From positions 1-51,436 of the forward strand of contig MU621210.1 of NCBI GenBank assembly GCA_025399215.1: 51,436 nt of DNA, given 5' to 3'. Shown here piece after piece: positions 23,523 to 35,251 of this stretch. A program made the position numbers and the translations under genes. Source of the DNA: Globomyces pollinis-pini. Taxonomy: Eukaryota; Chytridiomycota; Chytridiomycetes; Rhizophydiales; Globomycetaceae. The notes beneath the pieces are model-generated. The model was not told where the DNA came from, did no database searches, and worked only from the letters and a program-made list of their open reading frames with translations. Position 1 is the stretch's first letter. Every line of letters starts with the position of its first letter.

Positions 23523-25284
23523 ATGCCAACTCAGGAACAGTCCAGCAGACCAACAACAAACCACCAGTCTAATGAAGAAAATTCATTAGCTAGTTCCCAA
23601 AATCACAGGAATTTAGTCTGTATTGTATGTTCAAAAAAAGCACTTTTTATGTGTTCTCTATGCTCTTCTGTTCATTACTGCTCAGGTTTGATTAATAATC
23701 ATACCTCTGATAACTAGAAACCTGTCAACAAAACCACTGGCCAATTCATAGAGATACGTGTGCTGGATATCAGAGACCAACCACAACCAGTGAACATGGT
23801 TCTGAAAATCAATTAGATACCATCAAATACTATGTAGCAGAATTATCCAAAATACTAAAACCTGTGACACTTTGTATGTTCACTTCAATCTTATGGGTTA
23901 AATTATCCAACCCTCCCATTGATTACTTCGAGACTGGGACACCGAAAGATAAGGTCGTTTCTATTGGAAGCTCGTTTGGTAGTGAAGGTGGAAGCTCAGA
24001 CTCTGAATCAATCAAATTTGCTGTGATCATTATGGCACAAATTGTTGTTGCAACAACAATTATTGCGTGTTTGTTCAAATATGGAAAACAGAAGGTATTG
24101 GACTCATAACATATTAACTTGTATTTAGATTATATATGGTCTTTTTGGATTCGTTGTGTTTGTTCTCCTTTCACTGTTTGGCTACCGATTAACCGCAACG
24201 TTATTGATGATTGCAAACTTTCCAATGGTACAATAAGACATAAAATATTAAACGATACAGGATTGGATCACTCTGGCCTTTTTTCTATGGAATTTTGTTG
24301 CAGGAGGATTAGCCATTATATTTTGGAAAGGTCCAAAAACTTTAATGCAGTGTTATTTAATTCTGATGTCCAGTATGATGGTACTTTATTTATTTAACCG
24401 ATGATAGGCATTCTCTCTATCTCAAATTCCTGCCCTTGTAACTTGGTCCCTTTTAGGGTTTTTGGCTGTGTGGGGTAATTCAAATTCCAGTATTTATCTT
24501 TTGTAGATTTAATAGCAGTGCTATGTCCATATGGTCCATTAAGAGTAATGTTAGAGTCATCTCAAGCAAATGGAACTCAGATACCCAATGCTCTAATCTA
24601 TTCGTAACATTTCCATCGGTTTAAATTTTTAGGGGTAATAGTGTCTACCTTTTAATATGATTAGCTATGATATGGATTATGGCAACGCCTGGAAACCCAC
24701 CAACTATATCTGTCGATAATCTAGACCAATCATCATCAAATGACAACCGATCTCCAATTTTCGTCGCCCGTTCTGGTACCGATCAAACAAGCTCTACTGC
24801 TCAATTGGTACCCAGACCGACAGTATCAGCAGCCGACAGTGGTAATCCCTTAATATATGAGCCAACAGATTTGACAGAACGGAGAAGATTGACGAATGAA
24901 TTTGAATTAGCCGATTTTAGTGATCCAAATGCCGCACAAAGTGTTCAAAGTACTGACACTGATCACGACAATGGTTTGAAGTTAGGATTAGGCGATTTTG
25001 TATTTTATTCCGTTTTGGTTGGTAGAGCATCGTTATCCGATTGGGTCACTACCGTATGTTCCATTATTGCAGTATTATCTGGTCTGGTTATAACAATCTT
25101 TATTTTGGTGATGACAAGAAAACCATTACCTGCGTTACCAATTTCAATCTTTTTTGGAATTCTTATTTTCATTGTATCCTCAATCACTTTGACACCTATG
25201 ATGGGCCATCTTTTAACATACACAATTCAACAGGCAGGTACTCTCCGTGCTGGTAGCCAGCCAAGTGGTTTTATGTATCTCTAA
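23523..25284 (+). CDS. Presenilin (aspartyl intramembrane protease) with an N-terminal MYND zinc finger
   Basis: Eight exons (23523-23685, 23718-24094, 24129-24227, 24261-24380, 24408-24474, 24507-24603, 24633-24634, 24665-25284) sum to 1545 nt, 514 residues. Residues 33-69 form a complete MYND finger: Cys 33/36, 44/47, 53/57 with His65 and Cys69. The rest is presenilin: KPVTLCMF in TM1, the first catalytic Asp276 in AVWDLIAVLCPYGPLR, a hydrophilic loop of about 100 residues, the second catalytic Asp419 in LGLGDFVFYS, and the PAL motif (464-466) in PLPALPISIFFG. Presenilin is the protease core of gamma-secretase. The active site reads WD instead of the usual YD. MYND fingers bind proline-rich peptides and would lie in the cytosol here. 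No other gamma-secretase subunit is in the window. Confidence 0.9.
24633..24634 (+). other. 2-nt micro-exon of the presenilin gene
   Basis: Between the exon ending at 24603 and the exon starting at 24665 only one solution keeps the conserved presenilin frame (YSAMIW, the counterpart of YSSTMVW). It uses two canonical introns of 29 nt (24604-24632) and 30 nt (24635-24664), both GTAA...TAG, flanking the dinucleotide GG. A single 61-nt intron shifts the frame and hits a stop. Confidence 0.7.
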
Positions 25285-25366
25285 GGGTTTACACATAATT
25301 GTAATTATTTAATCAAATACAAACTAGTCATTCTTTCATAATTTAATGGAACTGTATATATTCAAT

Positions 25367-28009
25367 TCAATTTTCATTCAAATCAATGCCTTGAGATTGA
25401 AATTGGATTTTCAATAGTAATGCAAATTCTTCATTTTCAGCAGTTAACGGTTGAAGATACTGGTACACTTGTTTACTGAGAGGTAGATTATCCTGTTGGT
25501 AATGCATCCAAACTTCAGCAATTCGATCAGGATCCGTTTGCTTAAAAGCTATGGCATATTGTTCCAATGTGACTTTATAATGCTGTTGTAATAAATTGTA
25601 CCACTTCCACTCATCATCCAATGATATATCTGTTGAAGTTGTGGCAAGCAATTTTGTTAATATGCGTTCAGATGGATAAAATCCTTCTGGAATATCTTCC
25701 AATAATTGTATACATTCCAAAATCAAGCCTTGGTGCAAATAATATTCAGCCATACTGGAAAATACCGTTTCAATTCCTTTAGAATATCGCTTTGATCTTT
25801 TTTTAATTCTTGGTAAACAAAACTCTTCCATGAGCAATTGGATTTTAGATTCATTTGGAGTATTTATAAAGCATAAAATTGTATATGATAGCATGTAATT
25901 AGACGGAACCCATCCCAAACTCTTTAACCTATCTAGTAACTTTTGCATTTCACTTGTGTCTTTAGAAAGTGAGAATCCTCTTGCTAAGGCTTCAAACGTG
26001 AGCATTTGTGTTATTCTGGGAGATGATAATACATACTTTGATATACGTTGAACTCGTTCAAAATCACCAACATCTGCCATCACATTCAATAATTTAGAGC
26101 CTCGAACGGACATATAATTATTATATCCCTGTTCAATTGATTTTTCGTGAAAATCAACTAATTGCTGATATTCGACATCAATTTGAATCTTTAGTTTCTC
26201 AAATTTTTCGAGATGTAAACTCTTATAATACGACAAGTTGTTTTTCTCTTCTATTAAGGTAGTTACCGTTTGCATTTTGTAATCCAATAGTTTGATATAT
26301 GTTAGGCGGTTAGGTTCAAGTCCTGCATCTATAATACGCTGATAAATATGACCAGCCAATCCAGTATTACATTCTACATGAGCAAAAATTAAGTTATTGT
26401 AAGTATCTATGGTTGGTATTATACCATCTTTTTTGTGCTCCGCCATAAGTTTGTCAATCTTTTCAAAATAACCCTAACTGTTAAAGTTGGATATTTTTAC
26501 CATAGGGCCATAAGCATTTACCATTGAATTAAGAGTGCGGATGGTGCTAGGGAATCCTCTTTTTTTCATTTCATCGTATAAGTCTTCAATATTCTTGTAA
26601 CGAACCTCATTGGCAGCAGCACTCTTTGAATATGCCTCAATTCCGTAGTAAAAAGTTTCTTGTGTGGCCAAGTTCTTTTCTAAAAGATTGTCTAAAAGAG
26701 TTTGAAACTGCGTCCACTTCCAATTCTTCCCATAATGATCTAGTAAGACGTTTTGAAATTTTACATCATCAATAACTTTCCCTGATTTCTCATAATCTGA
26801 AACCAATTCTCTGGAATATTCAAACTCACCCCATTGATTCAGAATAGGAAGCATAACATTGTATACTCTTGCATCAATTAAATCAAGCTTCTTTAAATTT
26901 CGGTAGACATCCATTGCCAAATCAAAATATTGGAAATAGCATAAAGATCTGAGCACATCTCGTTTGGTAAATCTATCCCAATCATTCCCTAGAAGTTAGA
27001 TATAAATTTATATGTGAATACCAATGACTTCTAAGGCGTTTTGATATACCTGCAAAAGAATGTTCCGGTTTGTCAAATGATTGGTTCCTGATGAGTTTTT
27101 AGTGGCATGTACGGTAATGTCTAGATATGTTGTAACAATAAATTTTGTCAATCTGTTTTGATGACGCAGTTGACGATATATTGAGATATAATTTGGATTT
27201 TTGGTATTATAATAATGCCTAATAATAAATGCCCAACTATCAGATGATATTTGATTTGGGATCATCATCAATAAAGAGTTCCAATCTATGGTTTCATTTT
27301 TTTCCAAAGAATCTTTGAGCTAAAATGTTAGCTGAAGTTATTGATATGGATGTGAAGGTGAGCGATCTATTGAAGAATAAAATACACTTACATTGGTCCA
27401 AAACATTTCCAAATCAGAGTTCCATTTGATTTTAGTTGGAAAGAGTTGCATCATCTCCTTTAGATGGTCAGAATATCCATTTTGCACTGACTCTTTTATT
27501 ATTTCACCCAGTACAATTGTAACAACTGGAGTTTGGTCAATGTCGTAGTTCTGATTAATTATTTCCTTATACACCTCCAAAATTTGATTAAATGAATTCT
27601 TTCTAAAGATTAGAAGTACCAATGCAATACTGAATTCGAATTTTTCGCAAGAAAGTAGGTAGTAAATTAAAAATGAGGGTTGAATCGTCCATAGCAGTTC
27701 TATGAACAGTGCGTAATAGAGACAAAAGTTGAAGACTAAACGTTTAGTTGAAAGAAAGTACCTTCGATGGTAATCATACGTATTATTTAGCGAACTATCT
27801 AATGCTTTTAGCAAATCCGAATCATATTTTGGTAAGGTAATTTTTAATTCTGAAGAGACTGTTTGGGGTATATCTGATATCGTAGCATTTGGTTCCAAAG
27901 AGTCGGTATAGTATCTGATTGATCGAAATGATTGATTCCCTCTCACCATACATTGAATCTGCTTATAGTTCCTTACGTTCCATCTCCTTAATCCTCTTAA
28001 ACTCAACAT
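25367..28009 (-). CDS. Mitochondrial pentatricopeptide-repeat (PPR-like) protein
   Basis: Six exons (27762-28009, 27631-27735, 27392-27602, 27022-27319, 26501-26988, 25367-26473) give 818 residues. The start at 28009 is chosen because MLSLRGLRRWNVRNYKQI is a good mitochondrial presequence and avoids overlap with SPC1, which ends at 28078. Degenerate 35-residue helical hairpins recur, such as VYNVMLPIL...FEYSRELVSDYEKSGK, TIRTLNSMVNAYG..GYFEKIDKLMAEHKKDGI and TIDTYNNLIFAHVECN, as in fungal PPR proteins. They bind RNA and support processing or translation of mitochondrial transcripts. Introns are 26, 28, 72, 33 and 27 nt; the 72-nt one is unusually long here. Confidence 0.85.
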
Positions 28010-28077
28010 TGGAAGTAAAACAAAAAAAAACAAAGTCAATTCACAAAAGGCATTCAAGAAATAGATTAAAACTACGT

Positions 28078-28468
28078 TTAAACAAGGAGTTTCTTCAAGT
28101 ATTGAGTCCACGTCAAGGGTTGCTTTTTTGGTAATTTAGATTTGACCCATTTGATGTTGTTGCTATTGTACATTGGGAGAGGTAATACGGTTATCTAGTT
28201 ATAAAAGATTAATATGAGAAAGATACTATCAAAATCAAAACTAATCCCAGGATGTAACTTCCAATTGTAATCTTCATACTATCAAGCGAATATCCAATAA
28301 TAAACGATAAAACAGCATCTAATGCTAATAATCCAATCAATAACGTATGAGCTAATTCTTGGCCTTTAAAGTCGATTTCTCTAAAAAGATTAGTCAACAA
28401 TCACTTGAAATAATAGAAATAAATTAAAACTACGACCAAGAACCCCAAGTCCTGATCGTAGATTCCAT
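28078..28468 (-). CDS. SPC1: Signal peptidase complex subunit 1 (SPC12/SPCS1)
   Basis: Three exons (28434-28468, 28227-28380, 28078-28194), introns of 53 and 32 nt, encode 101 residues. Family marks are IDFKGQELAHTLL, two adjacent transmembrane helices (VLSFIIGYSL and ILGLVLILIITV), and the following LPLPMYNSNNIKW, which matches the LPPWPxYxxxxLKW block of SPC1. The protein is an ER membrane subunit of the signal peptidase complex that shapes the choice between signal peptides and membrane segments. Its stop codon lies 69 bp from the start of the PPR gene on the same strand. It is divergent from RFC5 with only 82 bp between starts. Confidence 0.88.
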
Positions 28469-28550
28469 CCATTGAATTGTTAATCTTTACCCTCCTTGGA
28501 ACATTGAAAAACGACAAATTAATTTTGTAAAATTCTGTGTTTTTAATTCA
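28469..28550. promoter_or_regulatory. Compact divergent promoter of SPC1 and RFC5
   Basis: Only 82 bp separate the two divergent start codons, so 5' leaders and core promoters of both genes must be packed here. It is AT-rich with T-tracts toward RFC5. No specific element is recognised. Confidence 0.5.
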
Positions 28551-29743
28551 ATGCAAACTGGAACAACAGAATCTGAAGAAACTCTTCCTTGGTATGTCTG
28601 TACATGCTCATTACGATAGGGTAGAGAAATACAGACCGAAAGAATTGCAGGATCTGGTCTCTCATACTGATATCATTTCTACTATAAAGACTTTCATGGA
28701 TCAGAATAAGTTACCTCATCGTATTCTTTAGTTAATTAAAGCATAGTCCTCTTCTATGGTCCACCTGGAACGGGAAAGACTTCAACTATTCTGGCTTGTG
28801 CTCGCCATCTCTTCGGACCAAAGTTCAAGTCAATGATTCTTGAGGTATCGATTATTTTATAAAGTATTGATGAATATGTAGCTCAATGCATCCGATGATC
28901 GTGGAATTGCTGTTGTCCGAGACCAGATTAAAAGCTTTGCCAGCACAAAAACACTATTCTCGTAAATAATACTTCATTAATATTTTTATAGAAATAATGG
29001 CTATAAAATGATCATATTAGATGAAGCAGATGCATTGACTCAAACCGCTCAAAATGCATTGCGACGGGTAATTGAACAATACACAAAAAATGTTCGATTT
29101 TGTCTTATCTGTAATTATGTTGGAAAAATCATTCCTGCTTTGCAGTCTAGATGTACCAGATTTCGATTTGCCCCATTGGAGCTGCCGCAGATCGAAAATC
29201 GATTAAAGTTTGTGATTGACCAAGAAGGGTAATGATCCATATTTCATGAGACAATAGTGTGAATATTGATGATGATGCCAAGAAATCATTACTAAAGTTG
29301 GCCAATGGCGATATGAGAAGAGCATTAAACATATTACAGGTATCAAATTCTCATTAATCTTACAATATTAGGCTGCCCATGTTGCTCACGATCATATTGT
29401 AGAGGATACAATTTATGCAACCACAGGATCACCTTTGCCATCAGACATCGTTCAAATAGTGCATTGGTTAATGAATGCAGAGTTCGGTGAAGCATATCAC
29501 AATATCAGATCTTTACAGATTGAAAAAGGATTATCGGTTATTGATATTTTAACGAGAGTGTTCAACACCACTTTAACGCTGGATATGCCAAGCCGAAGTA
29601 GAATATATATGCTAGAGCAAATGGCAGACATTGAATACAGTTTATCAGTTGGTGGCTCAGAAACACTTCAACTTAGTGCTTTAGTTGGTGTTTTTAAAGT
29701 TGCATTGGAAATGACAGTTGTTGAATCCAACCCTCAAAGATAA
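28551..29743 (+). CDS. RFC5: Replication factor C small subunit, RFC5 (yeast Rfc3) type
   Basis: Seven exons (28551-28591, 28620-28720, 28747-28844, 28882-28961, 28992-29228, 29258-29339, 29372-29743) give 336 residues, typical of the subunit. Marks are [18 protein letters not shown], Walker [14 protein letters not shown], the LNASDDRG box, Walker B DEADALT, the arginine-finger [10 protein letters not shown] motif, and [11 protein letters not shown]. The SHxDI...FxxxxxLPHLL version is the RFC5/Rfc3 subfamily. It works in the PCNA clamp loader and in alternative loaders including Ctf18-RFC. CTF18 is encoded at 1804-5172, so two members of one complex lie in this window. Confidence 0.95.
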
Positions 29744-29798
29744 ATGATCTAAAAAATAAACTGTTTCATGAATCTATTTTATCTGAATAAAGCGTGAA

Positions 29799-31250
29799 TC
29801 AATGTTTATTAACCGATAGTCCAGGTTTATGATCTGCTCTTTGTGCAAATGAAGTTACAGTGTTATTGAAAGTCTTCAATACAGTTCGTAGCTGTTGCAT
29901 TACGATGGAGTTGATGACTGAATGCATCACTTCACATAACACTATAAAGCATGAATTAGCAAGTAAGTTTCTATCATCGTATAGTATTTGAGTGTACGTG
30001 GACAAATAGTTTGTTACGATATACAGAGCAAAATTCAGCAACTGCAGGAGTAACGCGAAACCAAGTAGGTAATTGGTCGACAAAATGATCCAGCAACATT
30101 CTAGAACTGGTCGTTTAATTCTAGAGCATAAAGTTTGGCTATACCTAAAAACCATATACAAAGGAGGAAAAGCATTCATGACATGTAGCAATAACCTCCA
30201 CACTGGTGCTAAATGTACCCAAGTAAGAAATGATTTTTCTACTTCAGAAGCTGCACCAATATACAAAAAATAATATCCTCCAGCAAGTGAAAGATGTATG
30301 AGCAGTAATAATATTTTACATGACCAAACAATTACTGGTGTTTTGATGTGAAAGAAATATAGAATCGTCATGACAGTTTCATAGGCTGTCAGGAAAGTTG
30401 CAAAGTTCTCAAACATGCCATACATCTGAGCAACAACTAGGTACTGAAATTCTTCTTGATAGATAATACACCAATAGCACTAACAATATTAGAATAAGTC
30501 TCTAACCGTGTAAAATACTTCGTAGATTAACCAGCATATTTGAATAGCCATTGAGTTAAGTGCAATCCATTTGCGCTTTTCTTTATATTCTTTTCCGTAC
30601 TTAAATATGAAGAAAATTGAGATGATGAACGAAAGAATCATGGAAATTAATCCAAGTACCTCCAGTGGTGCTTTAAAAAGAGGTGTGAATAGAGTACCGG
30701 GATAGTATCCTACCCAATGTATATCGTATAACACTTCACCAGATCCAATTTGAATCAACTGTACAAATACATTTCCAAATGTAGTGGAATTCAACTCTAC
30801 CAGCTCGTTCGTTAATTGAAAAACTTCAGATTCGATGGTGCAATTATCTTCTTCATATATTTTTAGTGTTCCATCAGATGTACATGTAAACATACTATCA
30901 ATACAAGTTCCAGAAGCTAGAAAATAGTTCGGATACAATAAGCTTTCATTTGTATACTGAATTTGACAATAAGAATGTTTTAATGCTGTTTTAGGTAACT
31001 GAATCTGAAAATCTCCTTCAAAGTAATGGTGTGAATATGCTAGATAATCATCTGAAAGAGATAAATCAAGACTAGATACGCAACATCCATTATCCATTGG
31101 GATAGGACCTACTCCACAAATAGGAGGTAATATAAATTCTGATATATCATAAAAAATCTGTGTGGGATTGGATTCATTAAAAAATTGCATTGTTGTTGGT
31201 GGACCAATACAATTCGTATCTTTCCAAGCAGCTTGAAATACAAGCGACAT
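29799..31250 (-). CDS. Seven-transmembrane protein with Cys-rich ectodomain (GPCR-like orphan, copy 2)
   Basis: Two exons (30507-31250, 29799-30479) with a 27-nt intron give 474 residues. The ectodomain carries NCIGPP, CGVGPIPMDNGCCVSSL, SYC, TCIDSMFTCTSDGTLKIY and DNC, matching the Cys layout of the protein at 21735-23210. Seven helices follow, with matching blocks MFENFATF, LSLAGGYYFLY and WVHLAPVW...MVFRY. The chosen start lacks a signal peptide; the frame stays open upstream, so an upstream exon or earlier start is likely. The intron falls between helices 2 and 3, whereas copy 1 has no intron. A sensory or adhesion receptor role is inference from topology. Confidence 0.82.
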
Positions 31251-31480
31251 CGCAAATTTTCTATTAAAATAGGTAAAAAGTCGTTGTACATCAAAAGCGC
31301 GTTTTTTTTTTTGGCAACCATAAGAATGACTACTTATATGTAACTCTATAAGATCCGACTATATCACAAACTCCTGTTAGTCGTTATTAATTCGAATACG
31401 TTCAAAAATGGTTCCAAGTCACTTTTTACAAAAGAAATCATGTGAAATAAAATATGAATAAAGTGTCAGTCTCTTTAAAT
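31251..31480. other. Intergenic between copy-2 7TM gene and serine dehydratase
   Basis: The 230-bp stretch holds the possible 5' end or upstream exon of the 7TM gene and the 3' flank of the dehydratase. A T-run is at 31303-31313. Nothing else is supported. Confidence 0.4.
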
Positions 31481-32535
31481 TTATTTCTGAAGACTTTGTT
31501 TCCAAGATTCTATCATATCCAAATCAACTTGAAAACCACCACAAACTTCAACCAACACCCTGGAAGTAGAATTCAACTCAGGGACTACACTTTTTAACAA
31601 ATCACAATTGACACTTAGTACAGGTGCCAACGATGAAGCACATGCAGGTTCAACAAGATATCGATAATCATTAGCAAATTGAATGACTGAATTCAATGCT
31701 GTTTGATCATCTATCACTAACGATCGAACCTAAACTATTAATAACGATCCATACCAAATGTTTTCCATATTTTTCACGTAATCGTAGTGTTCCCTCAGAA
31801 ACTTGTTTGGCTCCAAGAGATTTTGCAATTGATGTGATATTTGGTAATGCAACAATACAATCAGCTTTCACAGCAGCAGCAAATGAAGCCGCACCAGCTG
31901 TTTCAACTGCAACAACGATAGTATTTTTACATTCCAGATCCAATAGACCAGTCAGGATTCCACATAGTAAACCACCTCCACCAACTGAACAAATCTATCA
32001 AAAGAATAAATAATTATAGTTGATACAATAATATCTGGTAGGTCAATTTGATTTTTGATTTCTTTTATCAATGAACTATGACCTTTCCATGTATCTTCAT
32101 GTTCAAAAGGGTGTACATAAAATCCAGTTTGTGCAGGTAGAGACTCTAAATATTCCATTGCCTTTAAATGAGTTTCATCCCAGGCATCCCCATGAACGAT
32201 AACTTGTGCACCATTTTCTTTCAAAACATTAATGGTTTTATTTGATGTAGTGGTTGGTACAAAGACAACTATCTTCAATTGAAGTTCATTGGCAACAATT
32301 GTGGATGCCATTCCTGCATTCCCTCCTGATGATGATACTAATACCTTTAGTTTAGGATTCTTTTTAATTGCATTTTGAATGCAATACCCTAAACCTCTAA
32401 TCTAGCTGTTAGTTACCCACTTCCAACCTTAAAGCTTCCACCAGGTTGTAGATTGTCTAGTTTTAGATAAACTGACTGTATTCCTAAATTTTTTGCCAGT
32501 TGAGGAGCATTTATGATTGGGGTGATCTGATGCAT
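31481..32535 (-). CDS. L-serine (threonine) dehydratase, PLP-dependent
   Basis: Four exons (32428-32535, 32027-32401, 31755-31994, 31481-31729), introns 26, 32 and 25 nt, encode 323 residues, the usual size of eukaryotic serine dehydratase. The catalytic PLP-lysine lies in QPGGSFKIRGLGYC, SSSGGNAGMA is the substrate loop, and ICSVGGGGLLCG binds the PLP phosphate. The enzyme deaminates L-serine to pyruvate, and often L-threonine to 2-oxobutanoate. It has no regulatory ACT domain, so it is the catabolic animal/fungal SDS/CHA1 type. The start is the first ATG of the exon; its preceding TTTTTTAG could also be an acceptor, so a further 5' exon is possible. Confidence 0.92.
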
Positions 32536-32732
32536 CTAAAAAAGGAAACTGTATTTTATATGCTTTCGGGTTCAAGAAAACTTCCTCAAATTTAACCTTA
32601 TTCTAGTTTGTTTAGTGATTGACACTAACGGTCAGAGGACACTTACTATCTATTTACGAATGAGGATTTATAAACCAAACTGTTTATTAAATGCATTAAA
32701 ACTTCAAAACAAAAACAATGTCATTTTCAACC

Positions 32733-35215
32733 TTAATATGGAGAATTCACAATCGAATTACGTGATTTTAGCATTTTGGTTGGAGTTTGTAAATTATTCT
32801 AAAATTAAACCAAATTCAACATACCTTGGACACCATTTCCACATTGCTAGGCAATGCCACAATAATAGAACGATCAGCACCATATTTGAAGTTGTCAGCA
32901 ACGACTGTTTCCGAATATTGCTTGATAGAATAGTCATGGTACTTTCCTTGTTTAACCTTTCGGAAATTCCATGTAATAACATATGGACCAGTAGAAGTTA
33001 CAATAGTTTTTTCCATGCTAGTTTCTGAGCTGGTGTTGAAACGGGCAGGAGTGAATGAAATTCGTTGGCCCATCCATGCAACATGCTCAGGTTTCAACTG
33101 TAATCTTCGAGGTTGTGTTTTAATTGACTTTTGAAATGCATTCTTTGTTTCCCCTTTCATTTCAGTATCAATTACCATCAAATAGGTTTCACAGGTTGCC
33201 AAAATATACTAACTGCATTAATGCACCATCTATACCTTTCCATTATCAGAAGTGTCTAACCCAATAATTTTATCTCCTAATCCCGCCAGCTGTGTTTTCG
33301 CTCTTTGGAGTCCAAGTCGATCAAACAACCTTATATCCCCCTTGCTAGATCCGACTGCAACAAACCCTTTCAATTAGTAAAAATCACATGAATTACCTTC
33401 TTTAGTCGTAGTTACAGAGGAAAGTTCTACTTTTGAAGTATATTGTGTTGTTGTATTACTGGCCAATTTGTTTTTACTATCCAAACGTCCATCAATTCGA
33501 TAAATTGCACGATCGTTCATACCAACCAATTCCTCATTATTTGTTCTCTGTGCATGCTTTGTAATGGGGGCCAAATCATCAATTCGCACATAATCACCCA
33601 AGTTCCATTCATCGACAACTTTACCATAGTCAAGATCCATCTTGTATACTTTCTTATCGTCACCAGGTTTGAGCATCAATAATGAAGTATCATCTTTATG
33701 TAACATGAGTTTACGTGGAGAAAAATACTGACCATCTGTTGTTCCAACGTTACTATGGTCATGAATCATTTCAATAATCTTACTTGATAGTATTTGCAAA
33801 CTCTAGCTGATCATCATTGGTATGTCTAAAGACCCCAATGCGATTACCACGAACTACGAATGAACGGTCTTTACCAACAGCCAATAAACTGTTGGATGTT
33901 TGAGAACGGTCAGCAACCATTTCATCGTCTTCATCATCACTGTTTGAAGTGACACGCAATGATGTTGGTTGTACGGTTTCATCATCTTCAACATTTTCAT
34001 CAGATTCAGCATCTTCGTCAGTGACCAGATCCTCATCAATTTCCATATCTTTAAACAATTGCTCTAAATATTCTTGATCAGACTCTTTCATCTTTGCATA
34101 TTCATCTTTGTGTAAAGTTTCGTATGTACATTGGCAAAAGAAGTGGTTGAATTTTTCAAAAAGAACAGAATCATTCTCATCAAATTTCAAAGACCACGAT
34201 ATAGAAGGCATAGAAGTCACAGGATCACACCAAACCCATATAAATGACAAGGAATGAACATCAAAAAATGGGTTCATGCGCTGTTCAATTACCTGACTAA
34301 GAACTGGTGCATCATCGTTAAAAACCACTAAAGAAAATTCATATCTTCCAGTCTGGTATATTTTAGTCGTTACTTTAGGCAAAGAAGGAACAAATGAGCC
34401 AACACCAGTTTCAAACATCCACAAGCTAGAATCGATTGTAAACAGTACAGAGCCGTCTGGAATTTCAGCTTCTGGGAGTCTAATCTTATGGGCTTGAGGA
34501 GAACTTTTCACTGGTGTGGTTTTTAAGGTATTTTCGGCAGGTTTAACAGGGGTTTTCAATGTTGTAGATGACGGTGGATTGGTAGCAGCTACTTTATCCT
34601 ACAATTAGGATAAAATTAGTTACCGTTTTTGATTTTGGTTGCCAAACTCCAATAGATGCTTCTTTTGCTTCAAGTTGCACTTGATTAGTAAAGGATTTTA
34701 TAGATAACTCCAATGCATCTTGAGCACTCTTCTTAAATGCCCTTTCATACATACAGCTGGATTGAATAAGAAATAAAAGCCGTTTACCTCATCATCGTTT
34801 CAAAGAATAAGTCAATTGATGTTTGATTGGATGATACATCAACAACATATTCCCAACCACAAGTTCTGGTTTCGTCCTCTAAATCAGCCCAGATAAACTT
34901 GGATCCTTCGACTGTAAAAAGCAAACACTGATCAATGAGAAAGGACGCTTCAAAATCATGTAGGAGATCTTCTTCTTGATTTTCTGATTCCGCTTCCAAC
35001 TCCTGTTCGCCTTCTTCAAATACTCTTGTGACAAGTAATTCGTAATTGAATGGAGAGTCCGTCTTTCGAATACTCATGGAAGCATCTCTAAAAACCTGGT
35101 GCCTTGTTTGGGTAGCATTTGGATCCAAGTAGAAAAGCTTTCCTGAAGGCAATTGAACCAATGATCCATCGTTATTTCCAAAAACTATATTTCCAATTGA
35201 TTTGAGCAAAAACAT
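32733..35215 (-). CDS. VID27: VID27 family protein
   Basis: Seven exons (34788-35215, 34624-34756, 33784-34598, 33397-33752, 33236-33366, 32825-33208, 32733-32798) give 770 residues. Recognised by the N-terminal FLLKSIGNIVFG and LPSGKLFYL, a central PH-like segment, an acidic linker (about DEDAESDENVEDDE), and the C-terminal WD-like domain with FSPRKLMLH, GFVAVGSSKGDIRLFDRLG and GLGDKIIGLDTS. In yeast, Vid27 is a cytoplasmic protein linked to vacuolar import and degradation; the family also occurs in plants and amoebae, and its molecular role is not settled. The acidic linker is phosphorylation-prone by composition only. Confidence 0.92.
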
Positions 35216-35251
35216 TCAACTGTCAGTTGTCAAGAAAATGATAAAATATTT

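Noticed and set aside
28010..28111. Earlier start of the PPR gene at 28111
   Set aside because: It would add a hydrophobic stretch and overlap the 3' end of SPC1; the ATG at 28009 gives a typical mitochondrial presequence.
32615..33028. Plus-strand 137-codon frame
   Set aside because: Antisense to the C-terminal exons of VID27.
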